From: CAZDOD01 sp964506935
GTDB lineage: Bacteria; Desulfobacterota; Zymogenia; Zymogenales; Zymogenaceae
Assembly: GCA_964506935.1 (NCBI GenBank)
Contig: CAZDOD010000010.1
Span: 1-28,895, forward strand
Length of the DNA stretch: 28,895 nt
Direction: 5' to 3'
Shown: positions 1-6,771 of the stretch, in pieces
How positions within the stretch are numbered: the first letter of the stretch is position 1
Layout: each line of letters begins with the position of its first letter
Made by a program: the position numbers and the translations under genes
The notes under the pieces: generated by a model
Seen by the model: only the letters and a program-made list of their open reading frames with translations
Database searches by the model: none
Told to the model about the DNA's origin: nothing

Positions 1-137
1 AATAGATTTGGTCTCGAATTGGAACTTGTCATAAAATAAGCAGCCGACCTCTAAAATCTCATCATTAATAGACAATTATTCTCTTCCCTCTATCTTCGCC
101 CTTGACACTACACGCTTTCGGTGTAACTATAATTACC

Positions 138-1031
138 GTGGAAAGACGAACCCTCACCCTGTCGGTTTTGGCCGTTGGTATTATTTCGATCTCGTTTGCG
201 GCGATATTCATAAAGCTCATCGGCGACGTGAACGCCGTCGTCATCGCCACGTGGCGCCTTCTGATCTCGGCATTCATAGTCATCCCGATCGGTCTTTTGA
301 CCCTGAGAAAGAGGCTTTTCGAGATAGTCAGGCTCCACTGGAAGGTCCTATCTCTTTCGGGATTCTTCTTGGGCATCCATTTCATCTTGTGGATAGCGTC
401 CCTTTCGTATACGTCCGTGGCGAGCTCCGTCGTCATCGTCTGCACAAACCCGGTCTGGGTCGGGGTCTTTTCATTTTTCTTTTTGGGGGAAAGGCCTACG
501 AGGAAGATACTCATCGGGATAGTCCTCACGGTATTGGGGAGTATCGTCATAGGATGGGGGGATCTTTCGCTATCACCCCTGGCGCTTTTGGGTGATGTCC
601 TTGCGCTTTCCGCTGCACTTCTCGCGTCCGGCTATCTGATCCTGGGGCGAAAGGTCAGGCCGAATCTTTCGCTCCTCGAATACGTAACACCGGTATATTC
701 CGTGGCGGCACTGGTAACGTTGATCATCGCCCTCTGCATGGACCTCGATTTTGTGGGATACGGTCTCAGGATCTTCATACTATTTGCCGCCCTTGCAATT
801 ATCCCCCAGCTTATCGGCCACACCTCCTTCAACTGGGCCCTCGGATATCTCCCCGTATCGGTCGTTGCCGTGACGATAGTCGGGGAGCCGATCGGGTCAA
901 CAATCCTTGCGTACTGTATTTTGCATGAGGAGTTGACAGCGGCAAAGGTGGTAGGGGGGGTATTGATAATAGTCGGTATTTTTGCCGCCATGTGGCGGGG
1001 AAAGAGGCCGGTCGGGGTAGGGCCGATGTAG
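138..1031 (+). CDS. DMT-superfamily (EamA) transporter
   Basis: This is an integral membrane carrier of the drug/metabolite transporter superfamily, with about ten hydrophobic helices in two EamA repeats (roughly residues 5-140 and 150-290 from the GTG at 138). The first repeat carries the usual conserved pattern of Ala-Thr-Trp-Arg after the second helix. The second repeat ends with a Gly-Glu-Pro-Ile-Gly motif and a last helix typical of EamA proteins, followed by a short Arg/Lys-rich tail. Length (about 297 aa) is normal for the family. The start is uncertain. A TTG at 102 would add 12 residues, but neither start has a clear Shine-Dalgarno, and the GTG places a short basic N-terminus just before helix 1. 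The substrate cannot be told from sequence; amino acids or other small metabolites are typical. It is followed 85 bp downstream by a FecR-domain gene that seems to have its own promoter. Confidence 0.88.
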   Translation: MERRTLTLSVLAVGIISISFAAIFIKLIGDVNAVVIATWRLLISAFIVIPIGLLTLRKRLFEIVRLHWKVLSLSGFFLGIHFILWIASLSYTSVASSVVIVCTNPVWVGVFSFFFLGERPTRKILIGIVLTVLGSIVIGWGDLSLSPLALLGDVLALSAALLASGYLILGRKVRPNLSLLEYVTPVYSVAALVTLIIALCMDLDFVGYGLRIFILFAALAIIPQLIGHTSFNWALGYLPVSVVAVTIVGEPIGSTILAYCILHEELTAAKVVGGVLIIVGIFAAMWRGKRPVGVGPM

Positions 1032-1061
1032 ATAGGGGGCGGGATTTTTTTACTTCCTGAT

Positions 1062-1089
1062 TTGATATTTAAGATTTATGATGTATCAT
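1062..1089 (+). promoter_or_regulatory. Candidate sigma-70 promoter for the first FecR gene
   Basis: TTGATA at 1062-1067 and TATCAT at 1084-1089 are separated by 16 bp, in an AT-rich stretch between the EamA transporter stop and the FecR gene start at 1117. The -10 box matches the consensus at five of six positions. It is assigned by pattern only. Confidence 0.4.
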
Positions 1090-1116
1090 ATACATATCTG
1101 TTTTTAAGAGGTTAAT

Positions 1117-1950
1117 ATGGAATACAGGTGGAAGCGTTCGCTAAAAGGGACTTTTTTCATCTTTGTCTTATCTATCTTAGCTTTTAACCTTTTCCTTTCT
1201 GTCGGAGTCTATTCTAAACATGGCGGAGAAGATTTTGCCCGCGTCGCCTTCGTCGATGGGCCGGTAAAGGCGAAAGAGGCGGGGACCGAAGAGTGGATCA
1301 GCCTGGCCGAGGGAAGGGAGCTTTACGGCGGTGACGAAATAATAACTGAGAGGGGCGGGACGGTTGAGCTTCTCCTCCCCGACGACAGCGTGTTGAAGAT
1401 TGGTCAGAAGAGCCACGTAAAGATCACAGAGGTGGGACTGGTGGAGGTGACGAAGCTTGCGACCAACAGCTTCGAATTGGTCTACGGGAAGATCAGGGCG
1501 GTTGTCGCCCCGCTCGTAAAAAAGAAATCGAGCTTCACGATAGAGACCGAAAACGCCCTGATCGGCGTGAGGGGGACGAACTTCGGGGTCTCCCACGACG
1601 AGAAAAAGCAGGAGACCGAAGTCGCATGCCTCGACGGGGAGGTCGAGCTCAGGTCGAAGGATATAGTCGGGAGTGGTATTTTGCCGATCATCGTCGGGGC
1701 CGAGGAGGGGATCTCGCTTGTGGCAGGAAGGATTCCGGGGAAACCTGTTAAATGGGCCGAAGATCAGAGGAGAAAGTTTTTCGAGGGTATGGATTTTAGG
1801 GGAAAGGAGATCCTTGATATTTTGGGGGATGTAAGAGGTAGCGTGGATTTTGACGGGGATAGGGTTAAGGACGGGATAAAGGACAGTATTGACAAGATAA
1901 ATCCCGGCGGCGGAAAGATTCTCGACGGGATAAAGGACAGATTTAAGTAG
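1117..1950 (+). CDS. Exported FecR-domain protein (paralogue 1)
   Basis: This 277-aa protein has an N-terminal basic stretch and a hydrophobic segment at about residues 11-30, read as a signal peptide or anchor, so it should act in the periplasm or at the envelope. Residues about 40-160 form a FecR domain: an opening FVDGPV strand, paired Gly-Asp turns with a Leu-Pro-Asp-Asp-Ser-Val-Leu-Lys strand, and the family signature IETENALIGVRGTNFGV. The C-terminus has an acidic loop D244-x-D246-G-D248-x3-D252 resembling thrombospondin-type-3 or EF-hand-like calcium loops, then two DGIKD copies. The ATG has a GAGG upstream at good spacing. No ECF sigma factor or TonB receptor gene lies beside it, so classical FecR anti-sigma function in iron uptake is unlikely. 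Many stand-alone FecR-domain proteins of this shape have no known function. The next gene is a paralogue. Confidence 0.85.
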   Translation: MEYRWKRSLKGTFFIFVLSILAFNLFLSVGVYSKHGGEDFARVAFVDGPVKAKEAGTEEWISLAEGRELYGGDEIITERGGTVELLLPDDSVLKIGQKSHVKITEVGLVEVTKLATNSFELVYGKIRAVVAPLVKKKSSFTIETENALIGVRGTNFGVSHDEKKQETEVACLDGEVELRSKDIVGSGILPIIVGAEEGISLVAGRIPGKPVKWAEDQRRKFFEGMDFRGKEILDILGDVRGSVDFDGDRVKDGIKDSIDKINPGGGKILDGIKDRFK

Positions 1951-2088
1951 GGGGATTTTCCGCTGTTTATAAATAACAGGAGGGGAATCGAGGTTTCCTA
2001 TCACTTTGAATAAGGTGCAATAATAAACCGATATTTTTTTGTATCGTAAAAGTATCGAATTGGATTTTTTATTAGGGGGGTTTTGGAA

Positions 2089-3075
2089 ATGGTTCTAAGG
2101 AAAGATTCATTCAAAAAAGGAATAATTCAAAGTCTATTTATTTCGATTATTGTTTTCGGTTTCGTTTCGTTCGGGGTGGTGCAGAGTTTCGGCGAGGATC
2201 GCGACTTTTCCAAGGTACTCTTCTGTGAGGGTGCCGCTGAGGTCATGTTCTCCGGTTCCGACAAGTGGGTTCCCTTAATCGGTGATATGAAGATCGGCGT
2301 TGGGGACGAGGTAAGGACTAAGAGCGACGGGATGGTCGATCTCGAACTTCCGGACGGGAGCATAATCAAGGTCGGGACTGATAGCAGCGTCGCAATAAAG
2401 GAGATGGGGATGGTCGAGGTTACGGAGCTTTCGATAAATAGTTTTGGACTCATCCTGGGTAAGATAAGGGCGGTCGTCATGCCCCTTGTCAATGTAGATT
2501 CGAGGTTCATCATAGAGACCGGAAACTCCACAGTGGGAGTGAGGGGGACGGACTTCGGGGTATATTACGACCCCGAAAATGACATGACGGAGCTTATGTG
2601 CCTGGATGGGAGCGTGGATATTATTGCAAAGGAGATGGTTACGAGGGGTATGAGGCCCAAAATCGTCTCCAAAAACCTGAGGGCCATCAGGGTGAAACCG
2701 GGAAGGATGATGTCGGTAGTCACCGGGGTGGCGCCGGGAAAGCCACAGATTTTGAGCGATAAGAGGAGGGATCTATTTTTCGGCGCGATGAATTTCAGGG
2801 ATGAGAATGTCATTAAAAGGATCGAAAGGATAAAAAGAATAAAACGGGAAAGAAGGGAGTGGTTTTTCAGGAATCTCCTTAACAAGCCCGGAGTAAATCC
2901 AGGCGTTGTTGAAGAAAATACGCCAAGCGATCTCAACGCCCCTTACTTGGATATTCCAACGGATGATGGCCGTATCAGGCCCGGCGGGGGCAATGAATCT
3001 AACAATGGAAGCATTGGCGGCGGTGGAAATGTCAGCGATGGTGGATCGCCCGGCGGCGTAAATAATAATCAGTGA
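2089..3075 (+). CDS. Exported FecR-domain protein (paralogue 2)
   Basis: This is a second FecR-domain protein (328 aa from the ATG at 2089), clearly paralogous to the upstream one. The cores share the order FECR strands, a VEVT-x-L-x-x-NSF segment, GKIRAVV and an IET...GVRGT-x-FGV signature. It has a basic N-terminus and hydrophobic signal segment (about residues 10-32). After the FecR core (about 40-165) come a middle part ending in a Lys/Arg/Glu-rich helix (about 240-262) and a Gly/Asn/Ser-rich low-complexity tail (about 300-328). A TTG at 2083 is in frame, but the run AGGGGGG at 2074-2080 is spaced properly for the ATG at 2089, so I chose that. Function is unknown. The low-complexity tail could be a flexible linker or surface extension, which is inference. 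It converges with uvrB, and a hairpin terminator lies between them. Confidence 0.85.
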   Translation: MVLRKDSFKKGIIQSLFISIIVFGFVSFGVVQSFGEDRDFSKVLFCEGAAEVMFSGSDKWVPLIGDMKIGVGDEVRTKSDGMVDLELPDGSIIKVGTDSSVAIKEMGMVEVTELSINSFGLILGKIRAVVMPLVNVDSRFIIETGNSTVGVRGTDFGVYYDPENDMTELMCLDGSVDIIAKEMVTRGMRPKIVSKNLRAIRVKPGRMMSVVTGVAPGKPQILSDKRRDLFFGAMNFRDENVIKRIERIKRIKRERREWFFRNLLNKPGVNPGVVEENTPSDLNAPYLDIPTDDGRIRPGGGNESNNGSIGGGGNVSDGGSPGGVNNNQ

Positions 3076-3149
3076 TCTTGATTCGAGATATGGTGGTTTG
3101 AAATCGGGGGTCGGGGCGCAAATATTATTTATGTCTATAAAAGTTGAAG

Positions 3150-3175
3150 TTTCGATTTCGGGTATCGAGATTTTT
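3150..3175 (+). terminator. Probable intrinsic terminator after the FecR pair
   Basis: A 7-bp stem (arms 3150-3156 and 3164-3170, with one G-T pair) encloses a 7-nt loop and is followed directly by five Ts (3171-3175). It sits 75 bp after the FecR stop and just before the convergent end of uvrB. The stem is short, so strength is uncertain. It has no matching T-run in the other direction, so it would serve the plus strand. Confidence 0.5.
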
Positions 3176-3186
3176 AAGCCAAATGA

Positions 3187-5181
3187 CTATATGCCAAGAT
3201 CCATCTTTTCGAGATCTAGTATCCTATCCCTGATCTCTGCAGCCTTCTCGAAATCGAGATTCTTCGCCGCCGCCCTCATCTCGGATCTCAGTTTCTTAAT
3301 GAACATGTTGACCTCGTGGGTCGATTTGAAGCGGGCCTTTTCTTCCTTCACCTCGAGCGGCACGGTGTAGTAGTCCCGCTCGTAGATCGAGCCTAAGATT
3401 TCATTTATTCCCTTCTTTATCGACTCGGGCGTGATGTTGTTTTCGACGTTGTATTCGTTTTGGATCTTTCGTCTCCTCTTTGTCTCGCTCAAGGCGACCT
3501 TCATCGATTTCGTCATATTATCAGCATACATGATGACCTTCCCGCTGATGTTACGGGCGGCGCGGCCGCTCGTCTGGATCAGGGAGCGCTCGGAGCGGAG
3601 GAATCCTTCCTTGTCGGCGTCAAGGATCGCAACGAGCGACACCTCGGGCATATCGAGTCCCTCCCTGAGGAGGTTTATCCCGACGAGGACGTCGAATACG
3701 CCCTTCCTCAAATCCCTGATGATGTCGACCCTCTCGAGAGTTTCGATCTCGGAGTGGAGGTAGCGTGTCCTGAGCCCTAGTTCCCTGTAGTAGTTCGTCA
3801 GCTCTTCCGCCATCCTCTTGGTCATGGTCGTGACCAGTACCCTTTCCCCGACTTCGACCCTCGCCTTTATTTCGTCGTAGAGGTCGTCGACCTGGTGGGT
3901 TGCGGGTTTGACCTCGATTTCGGGATCGATAAGGCCCGTCGGCCTGATTATCTGCTCCACCACAACACCGCCGGTCTTGGTCATCTCGTATACCGCTGGG
4001 GTCGCCGATACGTAGACGGCGTGTTTTACCTTTTCCTCGAATTCTTCGAAATTGAGGGGCCTGTTGTCCAAAGCCGACGGGAGGCGGAAGCCGAATTCCA
4101 CAAGAGTCTCCTTTCGAGACCTGTCCCCCTTATACATCCCGCCGATCTGGGGGACGGTGATGTGGCTCTCATCGATAATCAGGAGCCACTCCTTTGGGAA
4201 GTAATCGATCAGGGTGGGGGGCGGTTCCCCCGGTTTCCTCCCGGTCAGGTGGCGGGAGTAGTTCTCAATGCCCTGACAGTAGCCTATTTCCCTGAGCATC
4301 TCGAGATCGAAACGCGTCCGCTCCTCTATACGCTGTGCCTCGATGAGTTTATTTTTCTCACGAAAATAGGCTATCCTCTCATCCAGCTCTTCCGAGATGG
4401 TGTCTCTTGCCGAAATCAAGCGCTCTTTCGGTGTAACGTAGTGGCTGCCGGGATAGATGATCACACTCTCTTCTTCCGAGGTCACCTTTCCGCGAAGGGG
4501 GTCAATGTATCTTACCGCCTCGACCACATCTCCGTAAAATTCCACGCGTACGGCCTTGTCGTCCTCATAAGTCGGGAAGATTTCGACGATGTCCCCACGG
4601 ACGCGGAAGGTCCCGCGGGCGAAGTCGATGTCGTTCCGCTCATACTGCCCCTCGACAAGCCTGAGGAGTAGGTCGTCCCGAAAGAAGGTCTCGCCGACCT
4701 TGATGTCTATCACCATCCCGGCGTAGGCGTCGGGCGAGCCGAGGCCGTAGATGCACGACACCGAGGCGACTATGATCACGTCATCTTTAGAAAGGAGGGA
4801 ATGGGTGGCGGAGTGGCGCATCTTGTCTATCTCTTCGTTTATGGAGGTGTCCTTTTCGATGAATGTGTCGGTCTTCGGGAGATACGCCTCGGGCTGGTAA
4901 TAATCATAGTAGCTTACGAAATATTCTGCGGCGTTATTGGGGAAGAGCCCCTTGAACTCGGCGTAGAGTTGGGCGGCGAGGGTCTTATTCGGGGCGATGA
5001 TGAGGGTGGGGAGCCCGATCTTCTCTATGACGTTTGCCATCGTAAAGGTCTTCCCGGAGCCGGTGACGCCGAGGAGGACCTGGTGCCTGTCGCCGCGCAG
5101 GATCCCCTCGGTTAGCTCCGTGATGGCGGCGGGCTGATCGCCCTTCGGAACGAAGTCTGTAGTCATCTCAAATTTGGCCAT
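3187..5181 (-). CDS. uvrB: Excinuclease ABC subunit B
   Basis: UvrB is the damage-verifying helicase-like subunit of the UvrABC nucleotide excision repair system. It receives DNA from UvrA, inserts a beta-hairpin to check for the lesion and recruits UvrC. The 664-aa protein is full length. Walker A GVTGSGKT is at residues 38-45. The Tyr-rich beta-hairpin (YYDYYQPEAYLP) is near residues 91-102. The helicase motif II IDESH is near residue 336, with a YVSATP motif after it. The late helicase motifs appear as LREGLDMPEV and QTSGRAARN. A C-terminal UVR motif (about 625-660) provides the UvrC contact. The ATG has GGGGAG upstream, and a good sigma-70 promoter lies about 80 bp upstream (5264-5292). 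No uvrA or uvrC is in the window. It is transcribed alone and converges with the FecR genes. Confidence 0.98.
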   Translation of the reverse strand: MAKFEMTTDFVPKGDQPAAITELTEGILRGDRHQVLLGVTGSGKTFTMANVIEKIGLPTLIIAPNKTLAAQLYAEFKGLFPNNAAEYFVSYYDYYQPEAYLPKTDTFIEKDTSINEEIDKMRHSATHSLLSKDDVIIVASVSCIYGLGSPDAYAGMVIDIKVGETFFRDDLLLRLVEGQYERNDIDFARGTFRVRGDIVEIFPTYEDDKAVRVEFYGDVVEAVRYIDPLRGKVTSEEESVIIYPGSHYVTPKERLISARDTISEELDERIAYFREKNKLIEAQRIEERTRFDLEMLREIGYCQGIENYSRHLTGRKPGEPPPTLIDYFPKEWLLIIDESHITVPQIGGMYKGDRSRKETLVEFGFRLPSALDNRPLNFEEFEEKVKHAVYVSATPAVYEMTKTGGVVVEQIIRPTGLIDPEIEVKPATHQVDDLYDEIKARVEVGERVLVTTMTKRMAEELTNYYRELGLRTRYLHSEIETLERVDIIRDLRKGVFDVLVGINLLREGLDMPEVSLVAILDADKEGFLRSERSLIQTSGRAARNISGKVIMYADNMTKSMKVALSETKRRRKIQNEYNVENNITPESIKKGINEILGSIYERDYYTVPLEVKEEKARFKSTHEVNMFIKKLRSEMRAAAKNLDFEKAAEIRDRILDLEKMDLGI

Positions 5182-5263
5182 TGGATAGCTCCCCAGAAAA
5201 ACGTTTCCTGTAGTTACAAGTCAAAAGGCACGAAGAATTTAAAGATGCCTGCCCAAAGCGTTT

Positions 5264-5292
5264 ATTATATCTTACTGGTAATAGTTTTTCAA
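5264..5292 (-). promoter_or_regulatory. Sigma-70 promoter for uvrB
   Basis: On the minus strand, TTGAAA (5292-5287) and a perfect TATAAT (5269-5264) are separated by exactly 17 bp, giving a transcript start roughly 75 nt before the uvrB ATG. This is the best promoter match in the window. I saw no obvious LexA-type palindrome overlapping it. Confidence 0.7.
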
Positions 5293-5420
5293 GGGAGATG
5301 AAAAAATGAATTTGGGGTAATCCCATTATTTATTATGGGGGGTTACATCATTTTTTAGTTCATTTTTTTCTGAATTCAAAGGTACGATAAATAACACGAT
5401 TGGGATATTATTAGGTGGGC

Positions 5421-5450
5421 TGTAGGGGCACGGCATACCGTGCCCCTACA
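5421..5450. repeat. Perfect palindrome, REP-like element
   Basis: TGTAGGGGCACGG (5421-5433), the 4-nt loop CATA, and CCGTGCCCCTACA (5438-5450) form a 13-bp perfect stem. It lies 53 bp beyond the VOC gene stop (minus strand). Neither side has a T-tract, so it does not look like a standard intrinsic terminator. GC-rich palindromes of the form GTAGGGGC...GCCCCTAC are common intergenic repeats in environmental genomes (recalled, not searched). Only one copy is in this window, so dispersal in this genome is inference. Confidence 0.75.
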
Positions 5451-5502
5451 GAGAACATTTCATTTCGTTTGTAAAATTTAGTTATTGGGCGGGTGAAAAA
5501 TC

Positions 5503-5901
5503 TCATTCAAAATAGTCGGAAAATTCCTTTGGGATATTGCCCTTATCGACCTCGAAGACCTCTATGAGTATATCGTCGGGGGCGGGAGCCATGATATACT
5601 TCCAGAATCCGAAATCGGAAATCCCCTTTCTGAATTCGACTCCCCCGGATTTCATTTTTTCCACTACCCCCTCGATGTCGTCGGTCTGGATACCGAAATG
5701 GTGTATGCTTCCCCTCCCCGGATTTTTCGGCGCCTGATCGTAAAAGTGTATCCTCCCGCTTCCTATCCTCATAAATACGTTCCTCGCCCCTGCAAACTCC
5801 ATATCGAGGATGACCTTCCCCCCGAAGAAATCCTCGTAGAACTTGATGCTTTTATTCACGTCTGAGGCGAAGATGTGTACGTGATGAACGTGGTTTTTCA
5901 T
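5503..5901 (-). CDS. VOC-family (glyoxalase/dioxygenase fold) protein
   Basis: This 132-aa protein is a single vicinal-oxygen-chelate domain made of two beta-alpha-beta3 repeats. The first begins HHVHIFASDV with likely metal ligand H7. The second begins IHHFGIQTDD with likely ligand H68. The final strand ILIEVFE supplies E114, so a metal site looks intact. Length fits a one-domain glyoxalase-like enzyme. The ATG is preceded by GGGAGAAAGAA. It follows the crotonase-family gene by 63 bp on the same strand, so co-transcription is likely. The family covers lactoylglutathione lyase, methylmalonyl-CoA epimerase, extradiol dioxygenases and resistance proteins, and nothing here fixes the substrate. 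Proximity to a CoA enzyme makes an acyl-CoA role possible but unproven. Confidence 0.85.
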   Translation of the reverse strand: MKNHVHHVHIFASDVNKSIKFYEDFFGGKVILDMEFAGARNVFMRIGSGRIHFYDQAPKNPGRGSIHHFGIQTDDIEGVVEKMKSGGVEFRKGISDFGFWKYIMAPAPDDILIEVFEVDKGNIPKEFSDYFE

Positions 5902-5964
5902 TTCTTTCTCCCTATGATCTTGTCACGAATATGTGAGAATAGACTCATCCATTTTTCAAGGTTG

Positions 5965-6741
5965 CTACTTTTTATCCTTGAACTGCTCGATGATGTTTCT
6001 GATGAGCTCGATGAACTCCGGCGTGCCCGCCGCATCGGTCAGGTATGCGTGTTCGGTTGCGAGGTGGGTCAAGAGGTCTACTCCCTCGGACGAGTGCATC
6101 ATCCTCTTTATCGCCGATGCGACTTTCACAGGCAGGAGGGCGACCCTCTCCGCAAGCTTCTGGGTCTCCTCGATGAAGACATCCTCGGGAAAAAACTTGT
6201 TTATCACGCCGTATTTTTTTAACTCGTCCTCTTTGAGATCTTCGCACAGGAGCGCAAGCTCAATAGCCCTCGATATCCCTACCATCCTCGGGAGCAACCA
6301 GTTTACTCCCCCGTCGCCCGTGAGCCCGATCGTAGAATAGGCGTAGCGGAGCCTGACCCTTTCTGTTGCGACGCGGATGTCGCACGCCAGCGCCAGCGCC
6401 ATCCCGAATCCCGCGGCCTGCCTGTTAATAGCGGCGATCGTCGGCTTTTGCGCCTGCCTGATGTCGGCGATGGCACGGTGCGCGATCGTCGCCATGATGT
6501 CGATCCTCTTTCGGGGGTTTGGGTCGTTTGATACTTCGATCACGTCGGCGCCGGCCGAAAAGGCCTTACCCTTTCCGGTTATGACGAGGACCCTTGTGTC
6601 GTCGTCCTCAAAGGCCCTTTTCATTGCATCTGTTGCCTCGTGGGCGAGTTCCGTAGAGAAGGCGTTCAAAAACTCGGGGCGGTTGAAGATGAGCCAAGAG
6701 ACCGAGCCCTTCTTCTCGTAGATAATCTCTTTATATTTCAT
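5965..6741 (-). CDS. Enoyl-CoA hydratase/isomerase (crotonase) family protein
   Basis: This 258-aa protein has the normal length and shape of a single-domain crotonase. The oxyanion-hole strand GKGKAFSAGADVIE is at about 56-69, and the helix GFGMALALACDIR at 111-123 precedes the loop IGLTGDGG at 138-145. Both glutamates used by true enoyl-CoA hydratases seem to be missing: the first position is A115 (normally Glu in GGG-x-E-LAL), the second about Y135 (normally PE). Asp143 lines up with the Asp of PaaG-type isomerases (GLVPD in that group). An isomerase or another crotonase reaction is therefore more likely than hydration, though this alignment was made by eye. AAGGAGA precedes the ATG at ideal spacing. 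The gene starts 30 bp after cysS, and the VOC gene follows it. Confidence 0.88.
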   Translation of the reverse strand: MKYKEIIYEKKGSVSWLIFNRPEFLNAFSTELAHEATDAMKRAFEDDDTRVLVITGKGKAFSAGADVIEVSNDPNPRKRIDIMATIAHRAIADIRQAQKPTIAAINRQAAGFGMALALACDIRVATERVRLRYAYSTIGLTGDGGVNWLLPRMVGISRAIELALLCEDLKEDELKKYGVINKFFPEDVFIEETQKLAERVALLPVKVASAIKRMMHSSEGVDLLTHLATEHAYLTDAAGTPEFIELIRNIIEQFKDKK

Positions 6742-6771
6742 GGCAATCTCCTTTTATCCCTTTTATCTTTA

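Larger units (their letters stand above)
5182..5502. other. Intergenic region between uvrB and the VOC gene
   Basis: These 321 bp hold no credible coding sequence on either strand. From left to right they contain the uvrB 5' leader and promoter on the minus strand, an imperfect hairpin around 5317-5345 (GTAA/TTAC and CCCAT/ATGGG arms with an asymmetric bulge), an AT-rich stretch, and the perfect palindrome at 5421-5450. The imperfect hairpin might help stop minus-strand transcripts from the VOC gene, but its T-tract is displaced, so I do not call it as a terminator. Confidence 0.6.

Noticed and set aside
1177..2004. Long minus-strand open frame (275 codons) over the first FecR gene
   Set aside because: The plus strand encodes a clear signal peptide and FecR domain, while the antisense translation has no domain-like pattern.
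1951..2088. Terminator between the two FecR genes (CTGTT...AACAG near 1972-1990)
   Set aside because: The stem is only 5 bp with no T-tract after it.
3895..4671. Long plus-strand open frame (258 codons) inside uvrB
   Set aside because: It is antisense to an unmistakable full-length UvrB, has no recognisable motif and no ribosome site, and reflects the codon bias of the opposite strand.
5182..5292. LexA/SOS operator before uvrB
   Set aside because: uvrB is SOS-controlled in many bacteria, but I could not find a convincing palindrome overlapping the promoter. LexA boxes vary by phylum, so absence is not proven.
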